Assembly (NCBI RefSeq): GCF_900187125.1
Contig: NZ_LT906468.1
Location: forward strand, 868,001 to 932,000
DNA: 64,000 nucleotides
Direction: 5' to 3'
Source of the DNA: Sphingobacterium mizutaii
GTDB taxonomy: Bacteria > Bacteroidota > Bacteroidia > Sphingobacteriales > Sphingobacteriaceae
Numbering within the stretch: the stretch's first letter is position 1; each line of letters opens with the position of its first letter. Shown here in pieces: positions 43,418 through 53,102 of this stretch. A program made the position numbers and the translations under genes. The notes below the pieces were generated by a model. It saw nothing but the letters and a program-made list of their open reading frames with translations, was not told the origin of the DNA and made no database searches.

Positions 43418-44887
43418 TTAATTTTTATTGATCCTGCCTAAAGGCCTACGGTTCTGTCCTTCTGACTTAGTGAGGTTATCTCCTAAGTCCCTACGAGCTT
43501 CGTCGGCAATTTCAAGCAGTTTTTCCAATACTTCAGGATTCTGTTCGATGACATTGTATCTTTCTCCAGGATCGCGACGAAGGTCGTAGAGTTCCATGGT
43601 TTTTACTTCATGTTCTTTGTAGTTTCCCCCAAAGCCATCATTTCCAGGAAGGATTCCCTCATAAGATCTGGATTTGTGTGGTAAAACTAGTTTCCAGTTC
43701 TCAAAACGCACAGCCTCTAGGTCATTTTGGTTGTAATAATAGTACATGGACTTTCTTGAAGCTGCTGATTTAGGATCCTTAATCTGGGATAAAAAGCTAA
43801 TGCCATCAATTTGATTAGGATGATCTTTATAGTCAATTAATTCTGCCACCGTAGCGAAAATATCCATGCTGCTGGTCAGGTTATTGTTGATTCGGCCTTC
43901 TTTGATCTTATCTGGCCAATAGATAATGCAAGGTACACGCTGTCCGCCCTCCCAACTGGCTCCTTTGCCTTCTCTAAAGCCACCTGAAGATCCATTATGG
44001 TTCCCAAAGTTAAGCCAGGGCCCATTATCACTTGTGAAAATGACGATGGTATTATCGCTCAATCCATTCGATTTCAAGGCTAGAAAGATCTGTCCCATGG
44101 AATCATCGATCTCGTGCATGACATCGCCGAATAAACCTTGCTCCGAAGTCCCACGGAATTTCTTTGAAGCTGCGATAGGCACATGGGTCATGCTATGAGC
44201 TAAATACAAAAAGAATGGTTTGTTCTTGTTGGCATTGATGAAATCAACAGCCTTTTCGGTATAGTTTTCTGTTAATACTGCTTGATCTTCCAAGTTGTTT
44301 ATTTTCATTACCGTATCTGGGAGATTCTGCCCGGCTTTTACCTCCAATAAAGGCAAAACAGGGTATTTTGCAACATAACTGTCTGGTTTGGCTGGTTTGC
44401 CATCGAATCCTACTGGCCACATATCGTTGGAGTAGGGGATTCCATAATAGCTGTCAAAGCCTTGCTTGGTTGGAAGAAATTCAGGTTCACTTCCAAGGTG
44501 CCATTTGCCGATGATTTGAGTACTATATCCTTTGCTCTTCAACATTTCTGCCATTGTGATCTCATCAGGATTTAATCCTACCCCAGCAGAGGGCATGAAT
44601 GCACCACTGATTCCCATCCGATTGGGATAATTCCCTGTTAATAGGGCTGACCTGGATGCTGAACATACTGCCTGAGGAACAAGGAAGTTGGTGAAACGGA
44701 TCCCATTGTTTGCCATCCTATCCAATACAGGTGTGTGATAGCCTAAAGCTCCAGTAACTCCAAGATCACCATAACCTAGGTCATCCATAAAGACGAGGAT
44801 AATATTGGGTTTGTTCAGATTCTTCTGTGCAAAGGCAGTATTAAAGAGGATATTCAATAAAAGCAGTAATGGAATTCGATAGATCAT
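43418..44887 (-). CDS. Secreted sulfatase (arylsulfatase family S1)
   Basis: This 489-residue enzyme has a signal peptide (to about Ala20), the metal-binding DDLGYGD near 35-41 and the formylglycine motif CSASR at 75-79, in which Cys75 must be converted by a sulfatase-maturating enzyme. IGKWHLG near 145 and a SDNGPW segment near 285 supply other metal and sulfate ligands. All look intact. The substrate is unknown; family members cut sulfate from glycans or aryl esters. It is not near a SusCD pair, so it need not belong to a glycan locus. Confidence 0.93.
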   Translation of the reverse strand: MIYRIPLLLLLNILFNTAFAQKNLNKPNIILVFMDDLGYGDLGVTGALGYHTPVLDRMANNGIRFTNFLVPQAVCSASRSALLTGNYPNRMGISGAFMPSAGVGLNPDEITMAEMLKSKGYSTQIIGKWHLGSEPEFLPTKQGFDSYYGIPYSNDMWPVGFDGKPAKPDSYVAKYPVLPLLEVKAGQNLPDTVMKINNLEDQAVLTENYTEKAVDFINANKNKPFFLYLAHSMTHVPIAASKKFRGTSEQGLFGDVMHEIDDSMGQIFLALKSNGLSDNTIVIFTSDNGPWLNFGNHNGSSGGFREGKGASWEGGQRVPCIIYWPDKIKEGRINNNLTSSMDIFATVAELIDYKDHPNQIDGISFLSQIKDPKSAASRKSMYYYYNQNDLEAVRFENWKLVLPHKSRSYEGILPGNDGFGGNYKEHEVKTMELYDLRRDPGERYNVIEQNPEVLEKLLEIADEARRDLGDNLTKSEGQNRRPLGRINKN

Positions 44888-44917
44888 AGGGGTTAGGTCT
44901 TTTAACTAATATAAGCA

Positions 44918-44955
44918 AAAAAAAGGTCGCTGAGATAAATCCCAGCGACCTTTTT
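44918..44955 (-). terminator. Terminator after slyD-like gene
   Basis: AAAAAAGGTCGCTG (44918-44931) pairs perfectly with CAGCGACCTTTTTT (44942-44955). It stops minus-strand transcription from the slyD operon before the sulfatase gene, and A and T tracts on both sides allow either direction. Confidence 0.9.
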
Positions 44956-44970
44956 TCGTGTTAAATTTTC

Positions 44971-45471
44971 TTAGTGTCCTTCGTTACCATCAGCACCGTG
45001 AGCATGTCCATGAGATAATTCTTCAGGAGTAGCCTCACGAGTATCTAAGATTTCGATATCGAAGTTTAATTTTTTTCCAGCCATTGGGTGGTTCAAGTCA
45101 GCAACAACTGCTTCTGGAGTTACTTCTACAACAACCGCACGGAATTGGTTTCCTTGGTTGTCTTGTAAAGGAAGAACTTCACCAACTGGAGGAAGTCCAG
45201 TTTCTTTGAACATATCAGCAGGTAATTGTGCAATAGCACGATCATCGCGTTCGCCATAAGCATCAACTGCCTCTAACTCGAAAGATTTTTTGTCACCAGC
45301 ACCTAAACCAGCGATGTTTTCTTCGAATTTTGGAAGCATCATGCCTACACCATATAAAAATGTTAAAGGATTCTCAGTCGTTGTTTGCTCTACAAATGTT
45401 TTTTCACCGTTATCTTCAATTGTGTGAAGAACGTAATTCAATGTTACTACATTGTTGTTTTCTACTGCCAT
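44971..45471 (-). CDS. SlyD-like FKBP-type peptidyl-prolyl isomerase
   Basis: This 166-residue cytoplasmic protein has the SlyD layout: an FKBP half-domain at the N-terminus, an inserted chaperone flap (about 70-130, ADMFKETGLPPVGEVL) and return to FKBP with LNHPMAGKKLNFDIEI near 132-147. It ends in a short His-containing tail (HGHAHGADGNEGH) that may bind nickel or zinc weakly. SlyD proteins fold proteins and can supply metal. It lies 20 bases after the YyaL-like gene and is probably cotranscribed with it and sixA. Confidence 0.9.
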   Translation of the reverse strand: MAVENNNVVTLNYVLHTIEDNGEKTFVEQTTTENPLTFLYGVGMMLPKFEENIAGLGAGDKKSFELEAVDAYGERDDRAIAQLPADMFKETGLPPVGEVLPLQDNQGNQFRAVVVEVTPEAVVADLNHPMAGKKLNFDIEILDTREATPEELSHGHAHGADGNEGH

Positions 45472-45491
45472 TCTGATTAGATTGTGGGAAT

Positions 45492-47501
45492 CTATCCCTG
45501 TTTATTATTTATTAATTCTATAATATTCTCAATTGACGTTTGTGGAAGGCTGCAGGTTTTCTTCTGACAAAGGTATGCTCTGGCATCCACTGTGTTTTTA
45601 TGCTCTAACAAAGGAAGACTGCTTTTTGTTCCCCCTAATGTGATTTTGTTGGGGACATAGTATTGATCTAATTCCTTACGCCAAGCCTGTCCTTCATCTC
45701 CTGTGATTGCAATTTCCCAAACTCCAAAATGAAGTTCTAAAAGTTGGATTGCCCAATTTGAATAGGCCGAACCATAAGATTTAATATGTGGAAAAACATT
45801 AGCAAAAACTCGATCTGCAATTTCCGTGTACCTACTATTATCAAATAATACGCCGAGTTTAAACAAAGAACGCACTATTGTGGATGAGGATGCCGGAATT
45901 ACATTGTCCATAATCTCACTTTTTCTCGCAATCAAAACCTCCGCATCCGAGCTACTGTAATAAAATATAGCCTCTTGATCGTCAAAAAACTGGGATATTG
46001 CTATTTCTAGGTAGGATTTTGCTTTCTCAAGCCATTTTTCTTCAAAGGTTGCTTCATACAAAGCGATATAGGATTCAATGGTAAAAGCATAATCATCAAG
46101 AAATCCTAAAATAGTTCTATTGTGGTCTGACGGTTGATGTAGAAGTCTGCCATTTTGGCAACAATGCTCCTCAATAAAGTTTGCAATGCCTTCTGCTAAA
46201 TCCAAGAAATGGGCATTGCCAAAGGTTCTGTAGGCATCAACCAATCCCTTCAAGAATAAGGCATTCCAAGTTGTCAATTGCTTGTGGTCTAAACCCGGTC
46301 TAACTCTTTTGCTTCTATATTCTAGGAGTTTTGCTTTTATTTCTTTCAAATGTTCATGCCATTCCTCCTCGCTATATCCTGCTTCGTTAATGAGCTCCTG
46401 GTCTTCAGGAGTTACGAAGGGGATATTGATTTGTTCTTCGGTCCAATTCCCACTCTTTTTGATGTTGAAATAGTTCCTAGCGAGTTCTGCATCATCACCT
46501 AATACATCGAACTCTCCATAGTCAAAGGTATAGAATTTACCTTCCACGCCTTCAGAATCGGCATCCAAAGCAGAATAGAATCCACCATTGGGGTCCAACA
46601 TTTCTCGTTCAGCCCAAGCAATGGTTTCTTCAACGATGTTTTTATATAAAATATGGGGTCTATTTTGATAAGCCTCACTGTAAAGACTCAATAATTGCCC
46701 ATTATCATAAAGCATTTTTTCAAAATGGGGGACATGCCATTTACCATCGACAGAATACCGGGCAAATCCGCCGCCAATCTGATCATAAATGCCGCCATTC
46801 GCCATTTTCTCCAAGGTGAAATGGACATGGTCTACAACCGCCTGATCATGGTTGAGATACCCATAACGCAAGAAAAAGATCCAGTTATTTGGAAGTGGAA
46901 ATTTCGGAGCTCGTGTATAACCTCCATTTTTACCATCAAATTGCTCCTTCCATGGATCAACCACTTGAAGGATATCATTTAAAGAATATAGCTCAGGAAT
47001 AGTTTGGATAGGAAGTTTTTCTGCTTGTATAATGCCTTGGGTAAGCCGTTCTGCATAATCAATGGCAACCTCCGGTTTTTCTTCCCACATTTGGGCAATT
47101 TGTAACAGAACCTGTTGCCAATCATTTGGCTTAAAATAAGTGCCGCCATAGATTGGCCTTCCATCTGGCAGGCAGATGCAATTCAATGGCCAACCACCTG
47201 AGTTTGTCATCAATTGAACAGCTATCATATAGATCTGATCAATGTCAGGACGCTCTTCACGGTCCACTTTAATGCAAACAAAAAACTTATTCATGGTTTG
47301 CGCGACAGCCTCATTTTCAAAGCTCTCACGTTCCATCACGTGACACCAGTGGCAAGCAGAATAGCCAATACTTACTATGATTAGCTTATTCTCTTCTTTC
47401 GCCTTATTTAATGCTTCTTCACCCCATGGAAACCAATGAACTGGATTGTGCTCATGTTGTTTTAAATACGGGGAACTTTCACCTTGTAGTTTGTTTGCCA
47501 T
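45492..47501 (-). CDS. Thioredoxin-domain protein of the YyaL/DUF255 (SSP411) family
   Basis: This 669-residue protein has an N-terminal thioredoxin-like domain (about 1-165) with SACHWCHVM (Cys50 and Cys53), then a long alpha/alpha-barrel-like region with [29 protein letters not shown] near 240-270 in two parts, [13 protein letters not shown] near 310 and [22 protein letters not shown] near 400. There is no signal peptide. The family is widespread but its reaction is unknown; a sugar or phosphosugar epimerase-like fold has been noted. It follows sixA by 21 bases and precedes slyD by 20. Confidence 0.93.
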   Translation of the reverse strand: MANKLQGESSPYLKQHEHNPVHWFPWGEEALNKAKEENKLIIVSIGYSACHWCHVMERESFENEAVAQTMNKFFVCIKVDREERPDIDQIYMIAVQLMTNSGGWPLNCICLPDGRPIYGGTYFKPNDWQQVLLQIAQMWEEKPEVAIDYAERLTQGIIQAEKLPIQTIPELYSLNDILQVVDPWKEQFDGKNGGYTRAPKFPLPNNWIFFLRYGYLNHDQAVVDHVHFTLEKMANGGIYDQIGGGFARYSVDGKWHVPHFEKMLYDNGQLLSLYSEAYQNRPHILYKNIVEETIAWAEREMLDPNGGFYSALDADSEGVEGKFYTFDYGEFDVLGDDAELARNYFNIKKSGNWTEEQINIPFVTPEDQELINEAGYSEEEWHEHLKEIKAKLLEYRSKRVRPGLDHKQLTTWNALFLKGLVDAYRTFGNAHFLDLAEGIANFIEEHCCQNGRLLHQPSDHNRTILGFLDDYAFTIESYIALYEATFEEKWLEKAKSYLEIAISQFFDDQEAIFYYSSSDAEVLIARKSEIMDNVIPASSSTIVRSLFKLGVLFDNSRYTEIADRVFANVFPHIKSYGSAYSNWAIQLLELHFGVWEIAITGDEGQAWRKELDQYYVPNKITLGGTKSSLPLLEHKNTVDARAYLCQKKTCSLPQTSIENIIELINNKQG

Positions 47502-47522
47502 AACATACGAAGGTAAAAACTA

Positions 47523-48008
47523 TTATTTTAATAATCCTATTAGGTTGGCAGTACCTCCTCCAAGCATTTCAAAGGTTAGATCGCCTTCAAGTTGTAAAAT
47601 TGATACATTCGAGGTCGCCAGTTCAATCTCTGAATGGCTCAAATAGTTGGTCAGATTAGAAAGTCCGGGATTATGTCCGAATATTAATAGCGTATCATAC
47701 TCATTAGGAACAGTATTGATGACTTTTAAGATATCCATAAAATGTGCTTCATAAATATCCCTAGTCTGATGGATGGATTCTTTAGGATAGCCTAGCACTT
47801 CACAAAATAATTCTGCTGTTTGGATGGCACGGTTAGCCGATGAGGAAGTCACGAGCGTCTTTTCATCAATTTTCAGTGATTCCTTTAATTTCTGAGCAAT
47901 CCTTTCCGCTCTTTCTCTGCCCTTTTTCTGTAGGTCTCTATAAAAATCATCTTTTGAAAAAGAATGTTCTTCAGCTTTGGCGTGCCTGATAAGATATAAT
48001 GTTTTCAT
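47523..48008 (-). CDS. SixA-type phosphohistidine phosphatase
   Basis: This 161-residue histidine phosphatase has the RHAK catalytic motif with His9 and lies at the start of a three-gene operon. The later STFVTSSSANRAIQTAE-type segment (SSSANRAIQTAE, near 53) and LIFGHNPGLSN near 113, with its second catalytic His, complete the site. E. coli SixA removes phosphate from histidine on phosphotransfer proteins. The substrate here is unknown, and Bacteroidota versions may act on other phospho-metabolites. Confidence 0.88.
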   Translation of the reverse strand: MKTLYLIRHAKAEEHSFSKDDFYRDLQKKGRERAERIAQKLKESLKIDEKTLVTSSSANRAIQTAELFCEVLGYPKESIHQTRDIYEAHFMDILKVINTVPNEYDTLLIFGHNPGLSNLTNYLSHSEIELATSNVSILQLEGDLTFEMLGGGTANLIGLLK

Positions 48009-48175
48009 GTTCTGAATACCTAGTTAAAACTCCAAGATAAAGAAATATTAATTAATTAATCGTTCTGAAATTGTTAAGGAATGTATCATCCCTTTAACCA
48101 CTAATTTATCCCTAAGTGTAACATTCTTGTAATGACTTTCGTTAATATTTTAAAGAAGTTCAAAGAAAAGACACT

Positions 48176-49372
48176 ATGAAAAACGATATACCTAGCCTTT
48201 CTGATTGCTCTTTAATAGTTGGATTAAGAAATAATTTAGCCTATACCCAAGCTTTTTATAAAGCAATTCGAGAACAATATCCTGCAGTAGAAATTGTGAT
48301 GGTGAGCTATGGAAGTACAGATGGAACCCATGAATGGCTAGAAGGGTTAAATGACCCTCATGTGAAATTTCATTATGAAAATGTATCCAAATCATTATCT
48401 GAAACTTATAATAAAGGAGTCGAACTTGCTAGCTCCAAGCTGGTGACTTATGTTCATAACGACATGATCCTTGGAGAGGGCTTTATAGAAGCTTTAATAG
48501 AAGCTTGGGAACCCGGATCGGTTACCTTTTATTCCCTAGTAGAACCTCCAATATTCACCGATGATTCTTTTGATTGGAAAACTGTGATGGACTTTGGTGA
48601 TAATCTTGAAAATTTTAAGCAAGAGGAATTTTCTGAATATGTTAGAAATCAAAAAATAAGTGCAAAAAAACCATTTGTTACAGAAGATCATTCCTTCTTC
48701 CTCTGTGTAGAACGATCTTGGTTATTGGAAATGGGCGGCTTAGATGAAACCTTCAGCCCGATGTTCTGTGAGGATTTAGATCTAATAATGAGGTTTTCAA
48801 TTCAAGATGCGAGTTTAATTCAAGTCCCAGGTGCCATTGCGTATCATTTTGTGAGTAAGACCTCCAGATTTTCTCAGGAATACAAAGAAGAAAGCAAAAA
48901 AATTGATCAACTGGCAATAAACAACTTTTATAGGAAATGGCGATTTCATCCTTTTGCTAAGTTTAGGAAGGCCTATGATGTAGTGGCGGTCGTGGAAAAT
49001 GCAACAACAGATGGTGTTTTTAAAATTGAACCATTTGTCCATAAAATATACATCGATTCCTCCGTTGAAGATTATATTTCTAAATACCAAAAAACCACTA
49101 AAATTAATCTTAGGAATAGGGTTTTTTCAATAAATCAAATGGCTTACCATGATGTAGTGATTTACTTGGATCAAGAAAAAATGAAAGAAGATGATTTTAA
49201 GCAAATACAAAGGCTTTCTGATATTATTTCCAAAAATCAAGTCAAGAATGGAAATCCTTTAAAACGATTGTTTAAAGATTATAGAAAAATTAGTATAGGT
49301 AATATTGCTGGTAAGATAAATAAATTTCGTTCTTTTGAAGATAAGTTTTCGGCAATTGCCATTAATTACTAA
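48176..49372 (+). CDS. Glycosyltransferase family 2 (island gene 1)
   Basis: This 398-residue enzyme has a GT-A fold: SLIVGLRNNLAYTQAF at the start, VSYGSTDGTHEWLEG near 42 and a DxD-like YVHNDMILGEGF near 90. A later GGLDETFSPMFCEDLDLIMRF segment near 184 binds acceptor or donor. A C-terminal helical region of about 130 residues is not recognised. The codon use is strongly AT-rich, unlike flanking core genes. It is followed after 15 bases by a second GT2 gene on the same strand. Confidence 0.88.
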   Translation: MKNDIPSLSDCSLIVGLRNNLAYTQAFYKAIREQYPAVEIVMVSYGSTDGTHEWLEGLNDPHVKFHYENVSKSLSETYNKGVELASSKLVTYVHNDMILGEGFIEALIEAWEPGSVTFYSLVEPPIFTDDSFDWKTVMDFGDNLENFKQEEFSEYVRNQKISAKKPFVTEDHSFFLCVERSWLLEMGGLDETFSPMFCEDLDLIMRFSIQDASLIQVPGAIAYHFVSKTSRFSQEYKEESKKIDQLAINNFYRKWRFHPFAKFRKAYDVVAVVENATTDGVFKIEPFVHKIYIDSSVEDYISKYQKTTKINLRNRVFSINQMAYHDVVIYLDQEKMKEDDFKQIQRLSDIISKNQVKNGNPLKRLFKDYRKISIGNIAGKINKFRSFEDKFSAIAINY

Positions 49373-49387
49373 ATATATCTTCTCAGA

Positions 49388-50050
49388 ATGAGTGTTTTAA
49401 CTTATGTTTTCAATAAGCGTCCTTCCATTACTTATGCTATTACAGTATGTAATGAACATAAAGAATTAAAAAAACTATTGTCACATTTAATTTCCAAGAT
49501 CAGGCCCAAAGATGAGATAGTAGTCCTTCAGGATGTTACAATTCCAAATCCTAAGGTGTCTGAAGTATTAAATGATTACTCCCAAGATATCATTGTTAAA
49601 GAAGCAAAGCTCAATTCTGATTTCTCAAACTTTAAAAATCAATTGATTTCCTTGGCTTCCTGCGAATATCTATTTCAGATTGATGCCGATGAAATGTTGC
49701 CAGATTCGCTTATTGCGAAGTTGCCAGGTTATCTGGAGTTGAAGTCTAAATACGATTGCTTTAATGTTCCAAGGATCAACACTGTGGAAGGAATTACAGA
49801 GGAGCATCTCAAAAAATGGAACTGGAAATTAAATGAAGATGGATATATTAACTACCCAGACTGGCAGGCTAGGATAATAAAGCTCAAAACCGATTATCCA
49901 ATTAATTGGCGCAATAAAGTTCATGAGGTTTTGACCGGTTATAAAAAAATGGGACGGTTAAAAGGTAATGGTTATGAATTTGCAATTATCCATCAAAAAG
50001 AAATAAAGAAACAAGAATTGCAGAACGAATTTTACGATAATCACTTTTAA
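49388..50050 (+). CDS. Glycosyltransferase family 2 (island gene 2), short
   Basis: This 220-residue protein keeps the N-terminal GT-A features: ITYAITVCNEHKELKKLL near 14, the DEIVVLQD loop near 42 and the DADEMLPDSL acidic motif near 99. The C-terminal half has NVPRINTVEGI and WQARIIKL, as in GT2 enzymes of lipopolysaccharide or glycolipid synthesis. It ends cleanly at a terminator, so it seems naturally short. It is probably cotranscribed with island gene 1. Confidence 0.85.
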   Translation: MSVLTYVFNKRPSITYAITVCNEHKELKKLLSHLISKIRPKDEIVVLQDVTIPNPKVSEVLNDYSQDIIVKEAKLNSDFSNFKNQLISLASCEYLFQIDADEMLPDSLIAKLPGYLELKSKYDCFNVPRINTVEGITEEHLKKWNWKLNEDGYINYPDWQARIIKLKTDYPINWRNKVHEVLTGYKKMGRLKGNGYEFAIIHQKEIKKQELQNEFYDNHF

Positions 50051-50066
50051 TTAAAATCTTTATACC

Positions 50067-50102
50067 AAAAAAGCCACTTGAAATAAATCAAGTGGCTTTT
50101 TT
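50067..50102. terminator. Bidirectional terminator inside the glycosyltransferase island
   Basis: AAAAAAGCCACTTGA (50067-50081) pairs perfectly with TCAAGTGGCTTTTTT (50088-50102). It separates the plus-strand GT2 pair from the minus-strand glycosyltransferase operon and can serve both. Confidence 0.93.
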
Positions 50103-50113
50103 GTTTGCTTATC

Positions 50114-50929
50114 TTAGGACTTCACGATTCCGAAATCAGTCCATGTTTTCTTCTGATTTATGGTTTCCTCTAGTATGAGGTCATTTTTTGCAAGATTATC
50201 TTTATTGTTTTCCTTGTGATAGAGATGATATGCAACGGCAGCAAATTTTAAAAATCGCTTCTTGATTCCACTATTCATCAACCTAAAAGCCATCTCAGAA
50301 TCTTCTGATCCCCATCCTTGTATGCTTTCATTATATCCATTAACCTTAATTAGGTCTCTTTTCCAAAAAGACATATTGCAACCCCTTAAGATCTTAGGTT
50401 GATTTTTTTTATACCTGTCAGCCAAAAACCTGGAAAGAAAACCAGATCGCATGCTATTCAGAATAAAAGATAACGGGAATTTACTTCTATCAACTTTTAT
50501 GGTTCCTTTTTGTTCCAACAATTCCTTGCTTTGTTCTTGGTCTACCCAAACTCTACTTCCACATAAAAAGGCATTCGGTTCAATTAAGGATAGATGGTCT
50601 GAAATAAAATGAGGATCCAATAAAATGTCACCATCTATTTGAATTATATATTCAGATTGTGCGGCTTCAATCGCTTTATTTCTGATCACGCTCAAACGAA
50701 ACCCTTCGTCCGGATGCCAGATATGATGAATGGGAACTTTAGAAATGGACTTTAACCTTTCTACGGCCTGTTTTGTAGCTTCTCCAGAACCGTCATCTGC
50801 AATTAAAATCTCATCGGGCAATCTATCTTGGGCTAATATGGTTTGCACACATCTTTCCAGCGCCTCTGGCCAATTATATGTAGAAATCATTATGGCAACT
50901 GTATTCGGTCTTTGCGATAAATCACTCAT
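50114..50929 (-). CDS. Glycosyltransferase family 2 (island gene 3)
   Basis: This 271-residue enzyme has ISTYNWPEALERCV near 13, LIADDGSGEATKQ near 40 and QIDGDILLDPHF near 92 as donor site, then RGCNMSFWKRDLIKVNGYNE near 184 and GWGSEDSEMAFRL near 204, the galactosyltransferase-like C-terminal part. It is a close paralogue of the next gene and lies 1 base after its stop. It probably adds a hexose to a surface glycan. Confidence 0.9.
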   Translation of the reverse strand: MSDLSQRPNTVAIMISTYNWPEALERCVQTILAQDRLPDEILIADDGSGEATKQAVERLKSISKVPIHHIWHPDEGFRLSVIRNKAIEAAQSEYIIQIDGDILLDPHFISDHLSLIEPNAFLCGSRVWVDQEQSKELLEQKGTIKVDRSKFPLSFILNSMRSGFLSRFLADRYKKNQPKILRGCNMSFWKRDLIKVNGYNESIQGWGSEDSEMAFRLMNSGIKKRFLKFAAVAYHLYHKENNKDNLAKNDLILEETINQKKTWTDFGIVKS

Positions 50930-50930
50930 T

Positions 50931-51743
50931 CTAATTGTTTAAATATTTGTCTATTCCACTATCAACCCAAGTGATATTATCTTTTTGAGTCTGTTCCATG
51001 ATTTCCTTATTTCGCGCTTCTTGATTGTTGTTTTTTTTCTCTGGATGATAAAGGTGGTACACAATTGCAGCAAATTTAATGACTGATTTTTTTACCCCAT
51101 TATTCATCATCCGTAAAGTTAAATCACTATCCTCATGACCCCAACCTTCATAAGCCTCATTATAGCCATTCACAGCAAAGATATCCTTTCGCCAAAAAGA
51201 CATGTTGGCACCTCTAGCATAATAAACAGGAAAAGAATTTTTATATCTGTTCAAAAGGAAATTTGACAAAAGAGGGAATCTAATGCCATTTTCTATCCTT
51301 TTATTTCCTCCACCGAGTAATTTGGGATGAACATTGTTTTCTTCGATTAACTTCTTGGAATATTCATCACTCAACATCACACGACTACCTTGTAATAGAT
51401 AATTAGGACGAGCAGCTTTTAAGTGATCTCGAATAAAATCTTTATGCAGAAAAACATCGCCATCGATTTGAATGAGATATTCATATGCTGCGACAGAAAA
51501 GCATTGATTTAGGATCATCGATTTTCTAAAACCCTGATCCTCTTGCCATAAATGTTTAATGGGAATAGGAAAGCTGCTTCGAATGGATTCAATTAATTCT
51601 TTTGTTTCATTCGTAGAACCATCGTCAGCAATAATTACTTCCTTTGGAAGGATGCTCTGCTCTAGGATACTTTTTAAGCATAGATTCAGTGCCCCTGGCC
51701 AATTATAGGTAGCAACAATAAGCGAACAGTCCTTTATCTTCAT
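50931..51743 (-). CDS. Glycosyltransferase family 2 (island gene 4)
   Basis: This 270-residue paralogue of island gene 3 has ATYNWPGALNLCL, IIADDGSTNETK, QIDGDVFLHKDF, RGANMSFWRKDIFAVNGYNE and GWGHEDSDLTLRMMNNG at matching positions. The pair looks like a tandem duplication that has diverged. It is 85 bases after the GT4 gene in the same orientation. Differences in the late GSE/GHE residue and surrounding loop suggest different donors or acceptors (inference). Confidence 0.9.
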   Translation of the reverse strand: MKIKDCSLIVATYNWPGALNLCLKSILEQSILPKEVIIADDGSTNETKELIESIRSSFPIPIKHLWQEDQGFRKSMILNQCFSVAAYEYLIQIDGDVFLHKDFIRDHLKAARPNYLLQGSRVMLSDEYSKKLIEENNVHPKLLGGGNKRIENGIRFPLLSNFLLNRYKNSFPVYYARGANMSFWRKDIFAVNGYNEAYEGWGHEDSDLTLRMMNNGVKKSVIKFAAIVYHLYHPEKKNNNQEARNKEIMEQTQKDNITWVDSGIDKYLNN

Positions 51744-51828
51744 AAATTCTTTAGCAAATAATATTTCAATTATATATATTCTTGTCTAATTGTTAAAATA
51801 TATTTTGATTTCTATCTAGCTATAAGAT

Positions 51829-53067
51829 TTACATGGCTTCAATCAATTTCTTTAACCTTCCCATGATCAACGGCCAAGAATAATTTCTTTGGACATATTC
51901 CTTTGCTCTGGCCTTGTTCAATTCTATAAGTGTTGGATCTGAAATATATTTATGTATTTTCTGATGAAAATCTTTCTCACTCATATATGCTTCCGTTGCT
52001 CCTTCGCTCTTGATCGAATGGCCAAGTAATACATCGGATTTACTATTTACCAGGACGGTCTTTCCGAGATCCATTGCCTCCAGTAGAAGTAAGGATAAAC
52101 TTTCATTCCTTGAAGGATTAACAATTAGAGTCGCATTTTTAATCAAAGATACTTTCTCTTCATCCGTCACAAATCCCGTATAAATGATGTCCGGATGTTC
52201 GATTTTCTCTTGAAACAACCTTCCCGTTAAAACTAGCTTTAGATCTGAGGGATGTTTCTCTTTGTAAGAAACAAACCAAGGAATCAATTTATCCATTTTA
52301 GACCCGCAAACTCGTCCAAAATAATGGATATATCGCTCAGGAAGATTGAACTTTTCTTTTAATTCCGCTAATTGAACCTCATTTTCAAAATCAGTCTCAA
52401 CTCCAACGGCGAGAATACTGTTTTCAGACATTTTGTTTCCAAATATCTTAAGGCTTAACTGGTGCTCCTCTTCCGTATTGAATCCAATATGCTTTACACT
52501 CGTAAATACATGGGTGTGAACTGATCGAAATACATCCCCCTCATTGTGGACCGTTGGAATCAACAATGTTTTTTCTGGGGCAATCCTAGCTCCAAAAACT
52601 GTATGCGGATAAACATAAGAGAACAAAATTATTGCCTTATATTCTTCTTTGTGGCCCTCTAAATAATCTAAGAGATCTTTTGAATAGAATCCATGGCTTT
52701 TGAGTAGGCTTTCTTCATTTTCAATCCCTAAATTCCATACCGGTTTAATATTAGCAACTGATTCTAAAAGACCTAAGCGAAATAAATTCCTCCTTACCTT
52801 TCTTGAAAATTTGGTTTTCTTACGCCAAATATTGTGCTCCTCGGCATTATATGGCTTACAGTCAAACCTCAATACATTCACACCATTAAGGTTTTCTCGA
52901 TTATCCTTATAATATGGCTCAAAAGTATTGTAATTAATTGTTTTGCTTGTCAAAACATCCACCTCATAATCATTTACTAGTCGCTCTGCCAGCATCTTGC
53001 AATGATATTCAGCCCCACCGTTTACCTCTTTTCCGTATTGACAAACTAAAAAACAGATTTTTTCCAT
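51829..53067 (-). CDS. Glycosyltransferase family 4 (island gene 5)
   Basis: This 412-residue GT-B enzyme opens with a GGAEYHCKMLAERL acceptor loop near 17-30. The nucleotide-sugar domain has YFGRVCGSKMDKLIPWF near 246 and the NPSRNESLSLLLLEAMDLGKT donor segment near 317 (EX7E). It likely acts in the same glycan pathway as the flanking genes. It is 35 bases after the GT9 gene, with the same direction. No membrane helix is seen. Confidence 0.88.
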   Translation of the reverse strand: MEKICFLVCQYGKEVNGGAEYHCKMLAERLVNDYEVDVLTSKTINYNTFEPYYKDNRENLNGVNVLRFDCKPYNAEEHNIWRKKTKFSRKVRRNLFRLGLLESVANIKPVWNLGIENEESLLKSHGFYSKDLLDYLEGHKEEYKAIILFSYVYPHTVFGARIAPEKTLLIPTVHNEGDVFRSVHTHVFTSVKHIGFNTEEEHQLSLKIFGNKMSENSILAVGVETDFENEVQLAELKEKFNLPERYIHYFGRVCGSKMDKLIPWFVSYKEKHPSDLKLVLTGRLFQEKIEHPDIIYTGFVTDEEKVSLIKNATLIVNPSRNESLSLLLLEAMDLGKTVLVNSKSDVLLGHSIKSEGATEAYMSEKDFHQKIHKYISDPTLIELNKARAKEYVQRNYSWPLIMGRLKKLIEAM

Positions 53068-53102
53068 ATTATGTTAAACGTATTACTTAACCTTATTTGC
53101 TA

